Shown: one piece after another, positions 7,774 to 16,016 of the stretch | How positions within the stretch are numbered: the stretch's first letter is position 1 | Layout of the letters: each line of letters opens with the position of its first letter | Assembly (NCBI RefSeq): GCF_001044425.1 | Contig: NZ_LFML01000018.1 | Location: 1 to 64,000 of the forward strand | Direction of reading: 5' to 3' | Length of the DNA: 64,000 bases | From: Streptomyces roseus | Lineage (GTDB): Bacteria; Actinomycetota; Actinomycetes; Streptomycetales; Streptomycetaceae | Translations under genes and position numbers: made by a program | The notes under the pieces: generated by a model | The model's input: the letters and a program-made list of their open reading frames with translations, nothing else | What the model was told of the DNA's origin: nothing | Databases searched by the model: none

Positions 7774-10278
7774 GTGATGCACGACCCGGTGTTCCACGAT
7801 GCCTCCGGCGTGGTTGCGGAACCGGGTGAGGAGACGTACGCCCTGCTCGACGCCCACGGGGTGGTCATCGGGTGGGGGCCGGGGGCCGAGCGGCTGCTGG
7901 GCTACACCGCCCGGGAGGTGCACGGGCTGCGCGGGGCCGATCTGCTGATCGCGCGCTCCGAACCGGGGCACGCGGCGCTGCGGCACCGCAGCGGGCGCCG
8001 GGTGGAGGTGGCCCTCCACGCGCGGCCCATGACGTCCACGGCCGGGGAGCGCCAGTGGCTGGTCCAGGCGACCGACATCGACGCCACGCGGCGGCGCGAG
8101 CTCAGCGAGGCCCTGATCAGGGGGCTGTTCACCGAGTCCCCTTTCCTCATCGACGTCTTCGACACGCAGCTGCGCTTCATCGCGCAGAACGACGCCCTGC
8201 GGCGCGGCGCGGGCTTCGCGAACGACGACTTCGTCGGGCGCACGATGTCCGAGGTGGCCCCGCCCGACCTGCTGGACATGGCGGCCCTCGAAGCACGCCA
8301 GCGCCATGTCCTGGAGACCGGTGAGGCCTTGGTGCAGACCGAGGTACGGGGCCTGCTGCGCGGCGATCCCGACCGGCAGCACGTCTGGTCGGAGACCATC
8401 CTCCCGCTGCGCAGCAGCTCCGGCGAGCTGATCGCCCTCGCGCACACCGTGGCCGACGTCACCGAACGGGCGCGGGCGCGCGAGCGGTTGGCGCTGGTGA
8501 ACGACGCGAGCACGCGCATCGGCACCACCTTGGACGTGCTGCGCACCGCCCAGGAGCTCGTGGAGGTGGCCGTGCCGGAGTTCGCCGACCACGCCTACGT
8601 CGACCTGCCCGCCGCGGTCTTCGGCGGCGAGGAACCGCTCGTCGGGACGGTGGGCGAGAGCGTGACCCTGCTGCGTGCGGCGACCTCCTCCGTACCCGGG
8701 ACGGAGGTGAAGGCGGCGGTCGCGACGGGCGATCCCGACCCCTTCACCACCGGGCCGGGTTCCCTGTTCACCCGGGCCATGGCCAGCGGCGAGCCGCTGC
8801 TGCTGAACGGGGAGGAGCTGATCGCGGAGCTCGCCCCCGTCGACCCGGCGCAGGCCGAGCGGGTCCGTGCGTACGGGGTGCACTCCTGGCTGCTCGTACC
8901 GATGTCCGCCCGCGGCGCGGTGCTCGGCGCCGCCGTCTTCGTCCGCCACTCCCGCGCCCACGGGTTCGAGCCGGACGACGTGCTGCTGGCCGAGGAGATC
9001 TCGGCCCGCGCGGCCGTGTGCGTCGACAACGCGAGCCGCTACACGCGCGAGCGGACGGCCGCCCTGGCCCTGCGGCGCAGTCTGCTGCCCCAACGGCTGC
9101 CGGTGCTGGGCGCGTTGGAGGCAGTGACCCGCTACCTGCCCGCGCACGGTCAGGCGGAGCTGGGCGGGGCCTGGTACGACGTGATCCCGCTGTCGGGGGC
9201 GCGGGTCGCGCTGGTGGTGGGCGACGCCCACGGGCACGGCCTGAACGCCGCCGTGACCATGGGCGGGCTGCGGACGGCGGTGCGGACCCTCGCGGACCTC
9301 GACCTCTCCCCCGACGAGCTGCTCTCGTACATGGACGACCAGATCCACCGGTTCGTGGACGAGCACGGCGACGAGGGGGCCGGCGGGCGGCGTACGGGCG
9401 GCGCGGCCGGGACGACCTGCGTGTACGCCGTCTTCGACCCGATCAAGCGGCAGCTGGCGGTCGCCCGCGCCGGCCACCCGGCGCCCGTGCTGGCGCCGGT
9501 GGGCGGGCGGCCGGCCATCGTGCCGCTGCCCGCCGGTCCGCCGCTCGGCCTCGGCGGATCGCCTTTCGAGGGCGCCGAGTTGACGCTGAACGACGGAGAC
9601 GTGCTGGTGCTCTACAGCCACGGCCTGGTCGCGGCCCCCGACCGGGAGGTGGACCTCGGCCTCGAACGGCTCCCGGAGGCGCTCTGTGACCTCGCGCCCA
9701 CCCCGCCGGACGGACTCGACCAGGCCTGCGACGCACTGATCGGCCGGCTGCTCCCGGTGCTGCCGCAGAACGACGTGGCGGTGCTCATGGTGCGCCTGCA
9801 CGAGCTGCCGGCCGAGCACCACGTCACATGGGAGCTGCCCGCGGAGCCCGAGGTGGTGGCCCGCGCCCGTACGCTCGCCACGCGCCAGCTGGCCGTATGG
9901 GGGCTGGCGGAGCTGGAGTTCACCACGGAGCTGGTGGTCAGCGAACTGGTCACCAACGCCATCCGGTACGGCAGCGAGCCGATCCAGCTGCGGATGATCC
10001 GCGACCGCGAGCTGATCTGCGAGGTCTCGGACGGCAGCAGCACCTCCCCGCACGTACGGCGCGCGGAGGAGACCGACGAGGGCGGGCGCGGGCTGTTCAT
10101 GGTGGCGCAGCTGGCCCAGCTGTGGGGCACCCGCTACCACGCCCGCGGCAAGACCATCTGGGCCGAACAGCCCTTCCCCGAGGGGTTCCCGGAGGAGACC
10201 GGAGCCTCCTCCGGGAAGGGCTGGGCCCGGAACGCCCAGGGCCCGCCGTCCCGCCGTGATCCCAGGGACACGGACTAG
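7774..10278 (+). CDS. PAS-PAS-GAF-PP2C-HATPase regulator with degenerate phosphatase domain
   Basis: An 834-residue soluble multidomain regulator. PAS domains span about 15-105 and 115-232, a GAF domain 240-420, a SpoIIE/RsbU-type PP2C domain 430-675, and an anti-sigma-like HATPase 685-800 with the N-box ELVVSELVTNAIRYG and the GGRGLFMV box. The family normally opposes anti-sigma kinases by dephosphorylating anti-sigma antagonists. Three of the four expected metal-binding positions are changed: GGD is GGA (466), YTDG is YSHG (616), and the final DD is ND (666). Only Asp484 in VVGDAHGHG remains. Phosphatase activity is therefore doubtful and it may act through its kinase-like domain or by binding. 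The stop overlaps that of the convergent EF-G gene in CTAG. Confidence 0.9.
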   Translation: MMHDPVFHDASGVVAEPGEETYALLDAHGVVIGWGPGAERLLGYTAREVHGLRGADLLIARSEPGHAALRHRSGRRVEVALHARPMTSTAGERQWLVQATDIDATRRRELSEALIRGLFTESPFLIDVFDTQLRFIAQNDALRRGAGFANDDFVGRTMSEVAPPDLLDMAALEARQRHVLETGEALVQTEVRGLLRGDPDRQHVWSETILPLRSSSGELIALAHTVADVTERARARERLALVNDASTRIGTTLDVLRTAQELVEVAVPEFADHAYVDLPAAVFGGEEPLVGTVGESVTLLRAATSSVPGTEVKAAVATGDPDPFTTGPGSLFTRAMASGEPLLLNGEELIAELAPVDPAQAERVRAYGVHSWLLVPMSARGAVLGAAVFVRHSRAHGFEPDDVLLAEEISARAAVCVDNASRYTRERTAALALRRSLLPQRLPVLGALEAVTRYLPAHGQAELGGAWYDVIPLSGARVALVVGDAHGHGLNAAVTMGGLRTAVRTLADLDLSPDELLSYMDDQIHRFVDEHGDEGAGGRRTGGAAGTTCVYAVFDPIKRQLAVARAGHPAPVLAPVGGRPAIVPLPAGPPLGLGGSPFEGAELTLNDGDVLVLYSHGLVAAPDREVDLGLERLPEALCDLAPTPPDGLDQACDALIGRLLPVLPQNDVAVLMVRLHELPAEHHVTWELPAEPEVVARARTLATRQLAVWGLAELEFTTELVVSELVTNAIRYGSEPIQLRMIRDRELICEVSDGSSTSPHVRRAEETDEGGRGLFMVAQLAQLWGTRYHARGKTIWAEQPFPEGFPEETGASSGKGWARNAQGPPSRRDPRDTD

Positions 10279-12353
10279 CCGGCCAGGGCCTGCCGGTACG
10301 CCGCCTCCGGTACGAGGGCGTAGCCCGTGGGCCGGGCCGTGAACGTGCCCCGGCCCTGGGTGCGGCCGCGCAGCCGGGACGCGTAGCCGAAGAGCTCGGC
10401 CAGCGGCACGGTGGCGGTGACCGCCGTGGTGCCGGCCCGCGCGGCCGAGCCGGAGACCCGCCCGCGCCGGGCCGCGAGGTCGCCCAGCACCCCGCCGACG
10501 GCGTCGTCGGGTACGGTCACCACGACCTCGGCCACCGGTTCCAGGACCTCCATCGCGGCGGCGCGCAGGGCCTCGCGCAGCGCGAACCTGCCCGCGGCCC
10601 GGAACGCCATCTCCGAGGAGTCCTTGGAGTGCGTGGCCCCGTCGGTCAGCGTCACGCGCAGCCCGGTCACCGGATGACCGCCGAGGGGGCCCTCGGCGAG
10701 CGCGTCCCGGCAGCCCGCCTCCACGGCGCGGGCGTACTCCGGGGGCACCCGGCCGCCGACCACGGCCGACCGGAACTCGAAGACGCCTTCGCCGGCCTGT
10801 TCCGCCTCCGCCGCCAACGGCTCGACGTCGAGGACCACGTGGGCGAACTGGCCCGCGCCGCCGTCCTGTTTCACGTGCCGGTACACGAGACCCGTCACCC
10901 CGCGCACGACGGTCTCCCGGTACGCCACCTTGGGGCGGCCCACCGCGATCCGCAGCCCGTGGTCGCGGCGGATCTTCTCCACCGCCACCTCCAGGTGCAG
11001 CTCGCCCATCCCCGACAGGACCGTCTGGCCCGTCTCGGTGTCGGTGCGCACGACCAGCGACGGATCCTCCTCGACCAGCCGGGCCAGCGCCGCGGACAGC
11101 CGGCCCGTCTCGGCACTGCCGCCCGCCTCGACCGCCACGGACACCACGGGTGCGGCGGCCTTGGGCGGTTCGAGGACCAGCGGTGCCTCGGGGGCGCACA
11201 GCGTGGACCCGGCGCGGGTGCCCTTGAGTCCGACGACGGCGACGATGTCCCCGGCCACGGCCCGGTCCGTCTCGGCGTGCCGGTCCGCCTGGACGCGCAG
11301 GATCCGTCCGATGCGCTCGGTGCGTCCGGTGCCCGCGTCCAGCACGATGTCCCCCTTCCTCATCGTTCCCGAATAGATCCGCAGGCAGGTCAGGCGGCCG
11401 GTCGCCGTCGCGTTCACCTTGAAGGCGAGCGCGGCGAACGGGGCAGCCGGGTCGGCTGCCCGTTCCTCCACGGCCGCTCCCCGGGTTCCCCGTACCGGCG
11501 GCATGTCCGCCGGCGAGGGGAGGTAGGAGACGACCGCGTCCAGCAGCGGCTCGATGCCGCGGTTGCGGTAGGCCGAGCCGCAGAGCACGACGACGCCCTC
11601 ACCGCCGCGCGTCAGGTCGCGCAGCGCGGCGGTCAGCGTGGCGGCGGAGAGCGCGGAGGTGGCGCAGTACTCCTCCAGGGCGGCCGGATGGAGTTCCGCC
11701 ACCCGCTCCTCCAGCAGCCGGCGGCGCACGCGCGCCTCCTCGGACAGGGCTTCGGGTACGGGCCCCACGATGAACGAGTCCGGTTCGTCGCCCCAGACCA
11801 GCGCACGCATGTGTACGAGGTCCACGGTCCCGCGGAAGCCGGCCTCCTGCCCGATGGGCAGCTGGACGACCAGAGCGGCGACGTGCAGCCGCTCCTGTAC
11901 GGACGCGACCGCCCGGTCGAGGTCGGCCCCGACGCGGTCCATCTTGTTGACGAACACCAGACGCGGCACGCCGTGGCGGTCGGCCTGCCGCCATACCGAT
12001 TCGCTCTGCGGTTCGACGCCCGCGACGGCGTCGAACACCGCGACCGCGCCGTCGAGTACGCGCAGCGAGCGCTCCACCTCGTCGGAGAAGTCGACGTGTC
12101 CGGGTGTGTCGATCAGGTTGACGTGGTGGCCGTCCCAGGTGCAGCTCACGGCGGCGGCGAAGATCGTGATGCCGCGGTCGCGCTCCTGGGGGTCGTAGTC
12201 GGTGACGGTCGTGCCGTTGTGGACCTCGCCGCGTTTGTGGGTGGCCCCGGTGGCGTAGAGGATCCGCTCGGTGACGGTGGTCTTGCCGGCGTCGACGTGC
12301 GCGAGGATGCCGAGGTTGCGGACGGTGGTCGAGGTGTGCGGGTGGGTGCGCAT
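10275..12353 (-). CDS. Elongation factor G paralogue
   Basis: A 692-residue translational GTPase. G-motifs are complete: AHVDAGKTT (18-26), RGITI, DTPGH, NKMD and a GSAY-type G5. Domains II-V follow, with the GMGELHLEV element of domain III and the PTGYALVPEA end. The switch region reads RGITIFAAAVSCTW, unlike the usual GITITSAATT of housekeeping EF-G, and no rpsL/rpsG/tuf genes are near, so this is a second EF-G. Ribosomal-protection tetracycline resistance proteins are related but usually shorter, so resistance is a weaker alternative. The ATG at 12353 starts directly before the G1 region. Convergent with the preceding regulator. Confidence 0.88.
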   Translation of the reverse strand: MRTHPHTSTTVRNLGILAHVDAGKTTVTERILYATGATHKRGEVHNGTTVTDYDPQERDRGITIFAAAVSCTWDGHHVNLIDTPGHVDFSDEVERSLRVLDGAVAVFDAVAGVEPQSESVWRQADRHGVPRLVFVNKMDRVGADLDRAVASVQERLHVAALVVQLPIGQEAGFRGTVDLVHMRALVWGDEPDSFIVGPVPEALSEEARVRRRLLEERVAELHPAALEEYCATSALSAATLTAALRDLTRGGEGVVVLCGSAYRNRGIEPLLDAVVSYLPSPADMPPVRGTRGAAVEERAADPAAPFAALAFKVNATATGRLTCLRIYSGTMRKGDIVLDAGTGRTERIGRILRVQADRHAETDRAVAGDIVAVVGLKGTRAGSTLCAPEAPLVLEPPKAAAPVVSVAVEAGGSAETGRLSAALARLVEEDPSLVVRTDTETGQTVLSGMGELHLEVAVEKIRRDHGLRIAVGRPKVAYRETVVRGVTGLVYRHVKQDGGAGQFAHVVLDVEPLAAEAEQAGEGVFEFRSAVVGGRVPPEYARAVEAGCRDALAEGPLGGHPVTGLRVTLTDGATHSKDSSEMAFRAAGRFALREALRAAAMEVLEPVAEVVVTVPDDAVGGVLGDLAARRGRVSGSAARAGTTAVTATVPLAELFGYASRLRGRTQGRGTFTARPTGYALVPEAAYRQALAG

Positions 12354-12713
12354 GGCCCGGGTCTTTCCGGTCGGTCGAGAGGGGGGCGGCGCGATGTCCG
12401 GACGGAAGACGACATACCGGGGCACACGGAGTGTGCCGGGGCGCACGGGGCCACGGCCGTGCCCGCCCGGGCGTACGGGGACGCACCGGGAGGGAGGTCG
12501 TGCCGTCTCGTGTGGTGTCGTGTCAGTCGTCGCGGATGTCCGATGCCGGCCGCGCAGCCGTCATCGGGGAGACCGGGACACCAGGATCACGTCGTACCGG
12601 GACCGGGGAGCGAGCACGGCGATGCGGTGACACACGGCCCGGCTCCCCTCTCGTCGACTGAGTGCGCACCACGTCCCGTGGCGGCATGGGAACGAGTGTA
12701 GGGACACGGCGGC
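12354..12713. other. Gap upstream of the EF-G paralogue
   Basis: About 360 bases that must contain the EF-G promoter and the end of the neighbouring transcript. No gene, clear promoter box or repeat was recognised outside the terminator hairpin at its right edge. Confidence 0.4.
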
Positions 12714-12748
12714 GGCCCGGCACCGCAATTTGATCGCGGTGCCGGGCC
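12714..12748 (-). terminator. Strong hairpin after the lipoprotein gene
   Basis: Perfect 13-bp arms GGCCCGGCACCGC (12714-12726) and GCGGTGCCGGGCC (12736-12748) enclose an AT-rich 9-base loop. It starts 10 bases after the stop of the leftward lipoprotein gene and so ends the electron-transfer gene group. Confidence 0.85.
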
Positions 12749-12758
12749 GGACGCCTCC

Positions 12759-13319
12759 TCAGGACGCGTCGGGACCGGGGGAGGCGTGCCCGGGGCCGGG
12801 GGAGGCGTCGTGCGTGGGGTCCTGGGGCGTGTCGTGGGGCATGCCCTGCGGCATGTCGTGGGGCATGTCCTGGGGGGAGCCGCCGTGGCCGGAAACGGTC
12901 TCGATGGTTCCGCCGAGGCGGGTGCGGGCGCCGGCCAGGGCTTCGGCGGAGGCCGCCGTGATGACCCAGGTGGGGCCGACGAGGTACGTACCGCCGTACA
13001 TCTGGGCCTCGTTCAGCCAGGTCCGGCGGCCCTGCTCGCTGGTGAAGGTGGCCATCCGGAAGCCGGTCCGGCCCGACCCGCACGCCCCTTCCCGGAGCTC
13101 TTCCGCGTCGACCGTGGTCTCGGGCGTACAGCCCAGGGCGGCGCCGATCTCCTGGAGCGGGGCGGGTCGGGCGGTCGAGGCGGGGGCCGGGGCGGAGGAG
13201 CCGCCGTCCGGTTCCCGACCGGCCGCCACCCGGGCGGCGCAGCCGCCGCACAGCAGCGTCGCGAGCAGCACGGCGGCAGCGGCGGCGGCGGTGGCGGCGA
13301 GACGCGGTGGACGGGGCAT
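12759..13319 (-). CDS. Lipoprotein of unknown function
   Basis: A 186-residue lipoprotein. The signal peptide has a long Ala/Leu core and a lipobox LLCGGC. The middle part holds two further cysteines (GCTPET, ACGSGR) that could form a disulfide, and a WVITAAS strand. The C-terminal tail is rich in Met, His, Asp and Pro in a repeating PQDMPHDMPQGMPHD pattern, reminiscent of extracytoplasmic metal-binding (copper-type) tails. That is an inference from composition only. The ATG at 13319 has GAGG upstream and begins exactly at the signal peptide. It is the last gene of the leftward group that includes the ferric-reductase-like protein. Confidence 0.75.
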   Translation of the reverse strand: MPRPPRLAATAAAAAAVLLATLLCGGCAARVAAGREPDGGSSAPAPASTARPAPLQEIGAALGCTPETTVDAEELREGACGSGRTGFRMATFTSEQGRRTWLNEAQMYGGTYLVGPTWVITAASAEALAGARTRLGGTIETVSGHGGSPQDMPHDMPQGMPHDTPQDPTHDASPGPGHASPGPDAS

Positions 13320-13378
13320 GGCTGGCTGCCTCACTGGGTTCGGGGGCCGGGGCGGAATCGGGAGGGGTGGCGGGCTCG

Positions 13379-14422
13379 CTACGCCGTCGGCGGGACCTTC
13401 TTGCCCTCGGCGGTGACCGCGAACCAGAGCCCCTGCTTGTTGTGCCCGTTGGCCTGACCCGGTTCGGTGTCCCCGGTGAAGGTGTAGACCGGCCAGCAGT
13501 CGATCGTGAGCTGCTCGCTGCCGTCGGGCCGCTTCACCGATCCGACCAGCTTGCCGGAAATACCCTCGGCTTTCGCCTTGTCGATGGCCGCGGCGGGCTT
13601 CCACGTGTCCAGGCAGGCCCCGAGGCAGCCGAACTTCATCGGCCACGCGCTGTCCTTGTCGAAGCGGTAGAGGGTGCGCCACTGGCCGTCCACCAGGATC
13701 TTGCCGAGCTTTTCATTGTCGGCGACGGAGAGTTCCGCACCCGACTTCATGTTCATGCCCGCGGCTCCCGCCCCCATTTCCATTCCGTTTCCACTGCCGG
13801 CATTGCCGTCCGACTTTTGTTTCTTGTCGACCGCCTTCTTGCCGTCCGGTGCCAGTGCGTGCCAGGTGCCGCCGACGCCCTCGCCCTTCGCCTCGCCCGC
13901 CTTCGTGTCCTTCGCGTAGCGGTAGACGGGCCAGCCGCCGAGCGTCAGCTGCTTGCTGCCGTCGGTCCGGTCGACGGAGCCGATCAGGGCCGCGTCGATG
14001 CCGGCGGCGGCCGAGGCGTCGTCCGCCGGGACGGCCGGCCACACCGTGGCGCAGTCCCCGTCGCAGTTGGACTTGGGCGGCTGCGCGGTGTCCTTGTCGA
14101 AGCGGTAGAGGGCCATCCCGGCGCTGTCGGTGACCACGCCGCCCACGCTCGCGATGTCGCGTACGGACAGTTGCCCGGCCGACGCCGCCTTGCCGGAGCC
14201 CGATCCGAGGTCCGAGCCCGACCCGGCGCCGGCGGCGCCCGCCCCGTAGCCGCCCGCTCCGTAGCCCGTGTCGTACGCGCCTCCGAGGGCTTTGCCCGCC
14301 CCCGCCGGCTGTACGGAATTCGTGGTGCGCGCGGCGCCGTTGTCGCTGCTTCCGCATCCTGCCGCCAGCAGCAGAACCGCGGCCACCGATCCGACCGTTG
14401 AGATACGACGCGTCTTGTTCAC
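13379..14422 (-). CDS. SCO0930-type lipoprotein with secreted repeats
   Basis: A 347-residue lipoprotein. The lipobox is LLLAAGC, followed by a Gly/Ser/Tyr-rich linker. The rest contains two copies of the actinobacterial secreted-repeat unit (PF03640-like): GMALYRFDKDTAQPP...CDGDCATVWP with LGGWPVYRYAKD, and RTLYRFDKDSAWPMK...CLGACLDTW with IDCWPVYTFTGD. Each unit has a C-x(3)-C pair. The family's biochemical role is not established. GTG at 14422 is preferred to GTG at 14428 because AAGGAG is then five bases away; it overlaps nothing. The gene lies between the NuoF-like gene and a second lipoprotein, suggesting an external partner in electron transfer. Confidence 0.88.
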   Translation of the reverse strand: MNKTRRISTVGSVAAVLLLAAGCGSSDNGAARTTNSVQPAGAGKALGGAYDTGYGAGGYGAGAAGAGSGSDLGSGSGKAASAGQLSVRDIASVGGVVTDSAGMALYRFDKDTAQPPKSNCDGDCATVWPAVPADDASAAAGIDAALIGSVDRTDGSKQLTLGGWPVYRYAKDTKAGEAKGEGVGGTWHALAPDGKKAVDKKQKSDGNAGSGNGMEMGAGAAGMNMKSGAELSVADNEKLGKILVDGQWRTLYRFDKDSAWPMKFGCLGACLDTWKPAAAIDKAKAEGISGKLVGSVKRPDGSEQLTIDCWPVYTFTGDTEPGQANGHNKQGLWFAVTAEGKKVPPTA

Positions 14423-14461
14423 GATCACTCCTTCGGGTTGAACCCGGGGGGTTCGTCTACT

Positions 14462-14477
14462 GCCTTATTCATAAGGC
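14462..14477. promoter_or_regulatory. Perfect palindrome upstream of the secreted-repeat lipoprotein
   Basis: GCCTTAT-TC-ATAAGGC, two perfect 7-bp arms with a 2-base centre, lies 40 bases before the GTG start in an AT-rich patch within a very GC-rich region. Position and symmetry suggest a repressor site or a leader hairpin. The cognate protein is unknown. Confidence 0.5.
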
Positions 14478-14567
14478 CTGACGGGTTCACCGAATTCGAA
14501 TCAGCGGGAATTTATCAGATCGCGCTAACCCTTGAACTACCGTCACCGGAAGCCGTTTACCGCCGGC

Positions 14568-16016
14568 TCATTCCTGAATGCGCAGCGCGAGCGCGGGGCA
14601 GCGCCGCACCGCCCGGAGCGCCATCGGCCGCAACCTTCCGGGGACGGACATGACGGCCTCGGCCGGATAGCCGTCCCGGTCCAGCCTCACCACGTCGGGC
14701 AGCACGTCCACGCAGAGCCCGTGGCCCTTGCACAGCGTCCAGTCCACGACGAGCCGTTCGGGGTTCTCGTCCTCGGGCAGGGGCAGCGCGCCGAGCACGC
14801 GGCGTCCGCAGCCGCTGCCCAGGGCGTGGTCGCGCATCTCGTCGGGGAAGACGGCGAGTGCCGAGGCCATGAACGCCGAGGTGCCGTCGGGGTGGCTGCA
14901 CGCGCCGCGCCGCAGCACCCCCCTCATCCGCGCCTCGACCGCCTCCAGGGCCGGCCGGCCTCCCCCCGCCGCCAGCGCCTCCACGGCATCGGCGAGCGAG
15001 GGCAGGCCCCTGACGCACGGACCGCACTGGCCGGCGGTCTCCTCCGCCATCCAGCGCATCACGCGGGCCACTTCGCCGGCCGGGCAGGTGTCCTCGGGCA
15101 GCGGCAGGACCGCCCCCGCCCCGAGCGTGGCCTTGAGCGAGGAGAGCGACTCCCGGGAGAGCAGGGCGGTCCGGGCCGCCGCCGGCGTCAGCCATTTGCC
15201 GTGGTACCCGCCGACCAGGACGCCCTGGCCCGGGGAGGAGCCGCACAGCTCCAGGACGTACGCCAGGGACGTCCCGAGCGGCGCCTCGACCACCGTCGAG
15301 CCGCTGATCGTCAGCATGACGGTGCCCGGTTCGCTCTCCAGGCCGACCGAGCGGAATCCCGTCACCCCGATCCTGGCCGCGACCGCGAGCTGGGCGTACG
15401 TCTCGGTGTTGGACAGCAGGGTCGGCAGCCCGCTCAGGCCCCGCTCGCTGGTGCGGACCTTCTGCCCGTTGGGGATCGCGGCCCCTCCGTTGAGGCCGTT
15501 CACGAGGGAGGTCCCCTCGCCCGAGACGAAGCGCTCGGGAAGCCGGCCGACGCGCAGCCGGCCGCCGGCCACGCCGCGCTCGGCGACGGCGGCCCGCAGG
15601 GACTGCTCCACGTCGTCCCTGGTCACTCCGATCGCGACCTCCTCGGCGCCGATCGCGTCGGCCGCCAACAGGGCTCCGTCCAGCACCAGGTGCGGGGAGT
15701 GCAGCAGCATGGCGGCGTCCTTGAGGCAGCTGGGCTCCCCCTCGGTGCCGTTCACCACGACGGCGGTGCGCCCCTCCTTGGTCCGGGCGGACCGGATGAC
15801 CGCTTTGAGCTTGCGGGCGAACGGGAAGCCCGCTCCCCCGCGGCCCCGCAGGTCGATGCCCTCGGCGAGCTCCACGAGATCGCCCGCGGTGTACTGCGGC
15901 ATCGGGCCGTGCACCACGGAGTGGTTGGCGCGGTCGAGCCGGGGCAGCACGTCGAGTCCGGCCAGCAGCCGGGGCTGGCCGACGCACCCGAGGGCGGGAT
16001 CGGTGATCGAGGTCAC
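14568..16016 (-). CDS. NuoF-like flavoprotein fused to a ferredoxin
   Basis: A 482-residue protein. The N-terminal two thirds resemble the FMN/NADH-binding NuoF subunit, with the GRGGAGFPFARK flavin loop and a VVNGTEGEPSCLKD stretch in place of the NuoF ADESEPG segment. Then comes a NuoF iron-sulfur region (TAGQCGPCVRG and a later ACSHPDG; the first cluster cysteine is Ala here). The C-terminal 70 residues are a short ferredoxin with CKGHGLC and a distal CP pair, of the 3Fe-4S/4Fe-4S type. It probably draws electrons from a pyridine nucleotide in the cytosol. The GTG start overlaps the stop of the membrane-protein gene (GTGA), so the two are made together. Confidence 0.88.
   Translation of the reverse strand: MTSITDPALGCVGQPRLLAGLDVLPRLDRANHSVVHGPMPQYTAGDLVELAEGIDLRGRGGAGFPFARKLKAVIRSARTKEGRTAVVVNGTEGEPSCLKDAAMLLHSPHLVLDGALLAADAIGAEEVAIGVTRDDVEQSLRAAVAERGVAGGRLRVGRLPERFVSGEGTSLVNGLNGGAAIPNGQKVRTSERGLSGLPTLLSNTETYAQLAVAARIGVTGFRSVGLESEPGTVMLTISGSTVVEAPLGTSLAYVLELCGSSPGQGVLVGGYHGKWLTPAAARTALLSRESLSSLKATLGAGAVLPLPEDTCPAGEVARVMRWMAEETAGQCGPCVRGLPSLADAVEALAAGGGRPALEAVEARMRGVLRRGACSHPDGTSAFMASALAVFPDEMRDHALGSGCGRRVLGALPLPEDENPERLVVDWTLCKGHGLCVDVLPDVVRLDRDGYPAEAVMSVPGRLRPMALRAVRRCPALALRIQE

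Noticed and set aside
10275..12353. Tetracycline resistance ribosomal protection protein
   Set aside because: Length and domain IV-V sequence fit EF-G better, and no resistance genes are adjacent.
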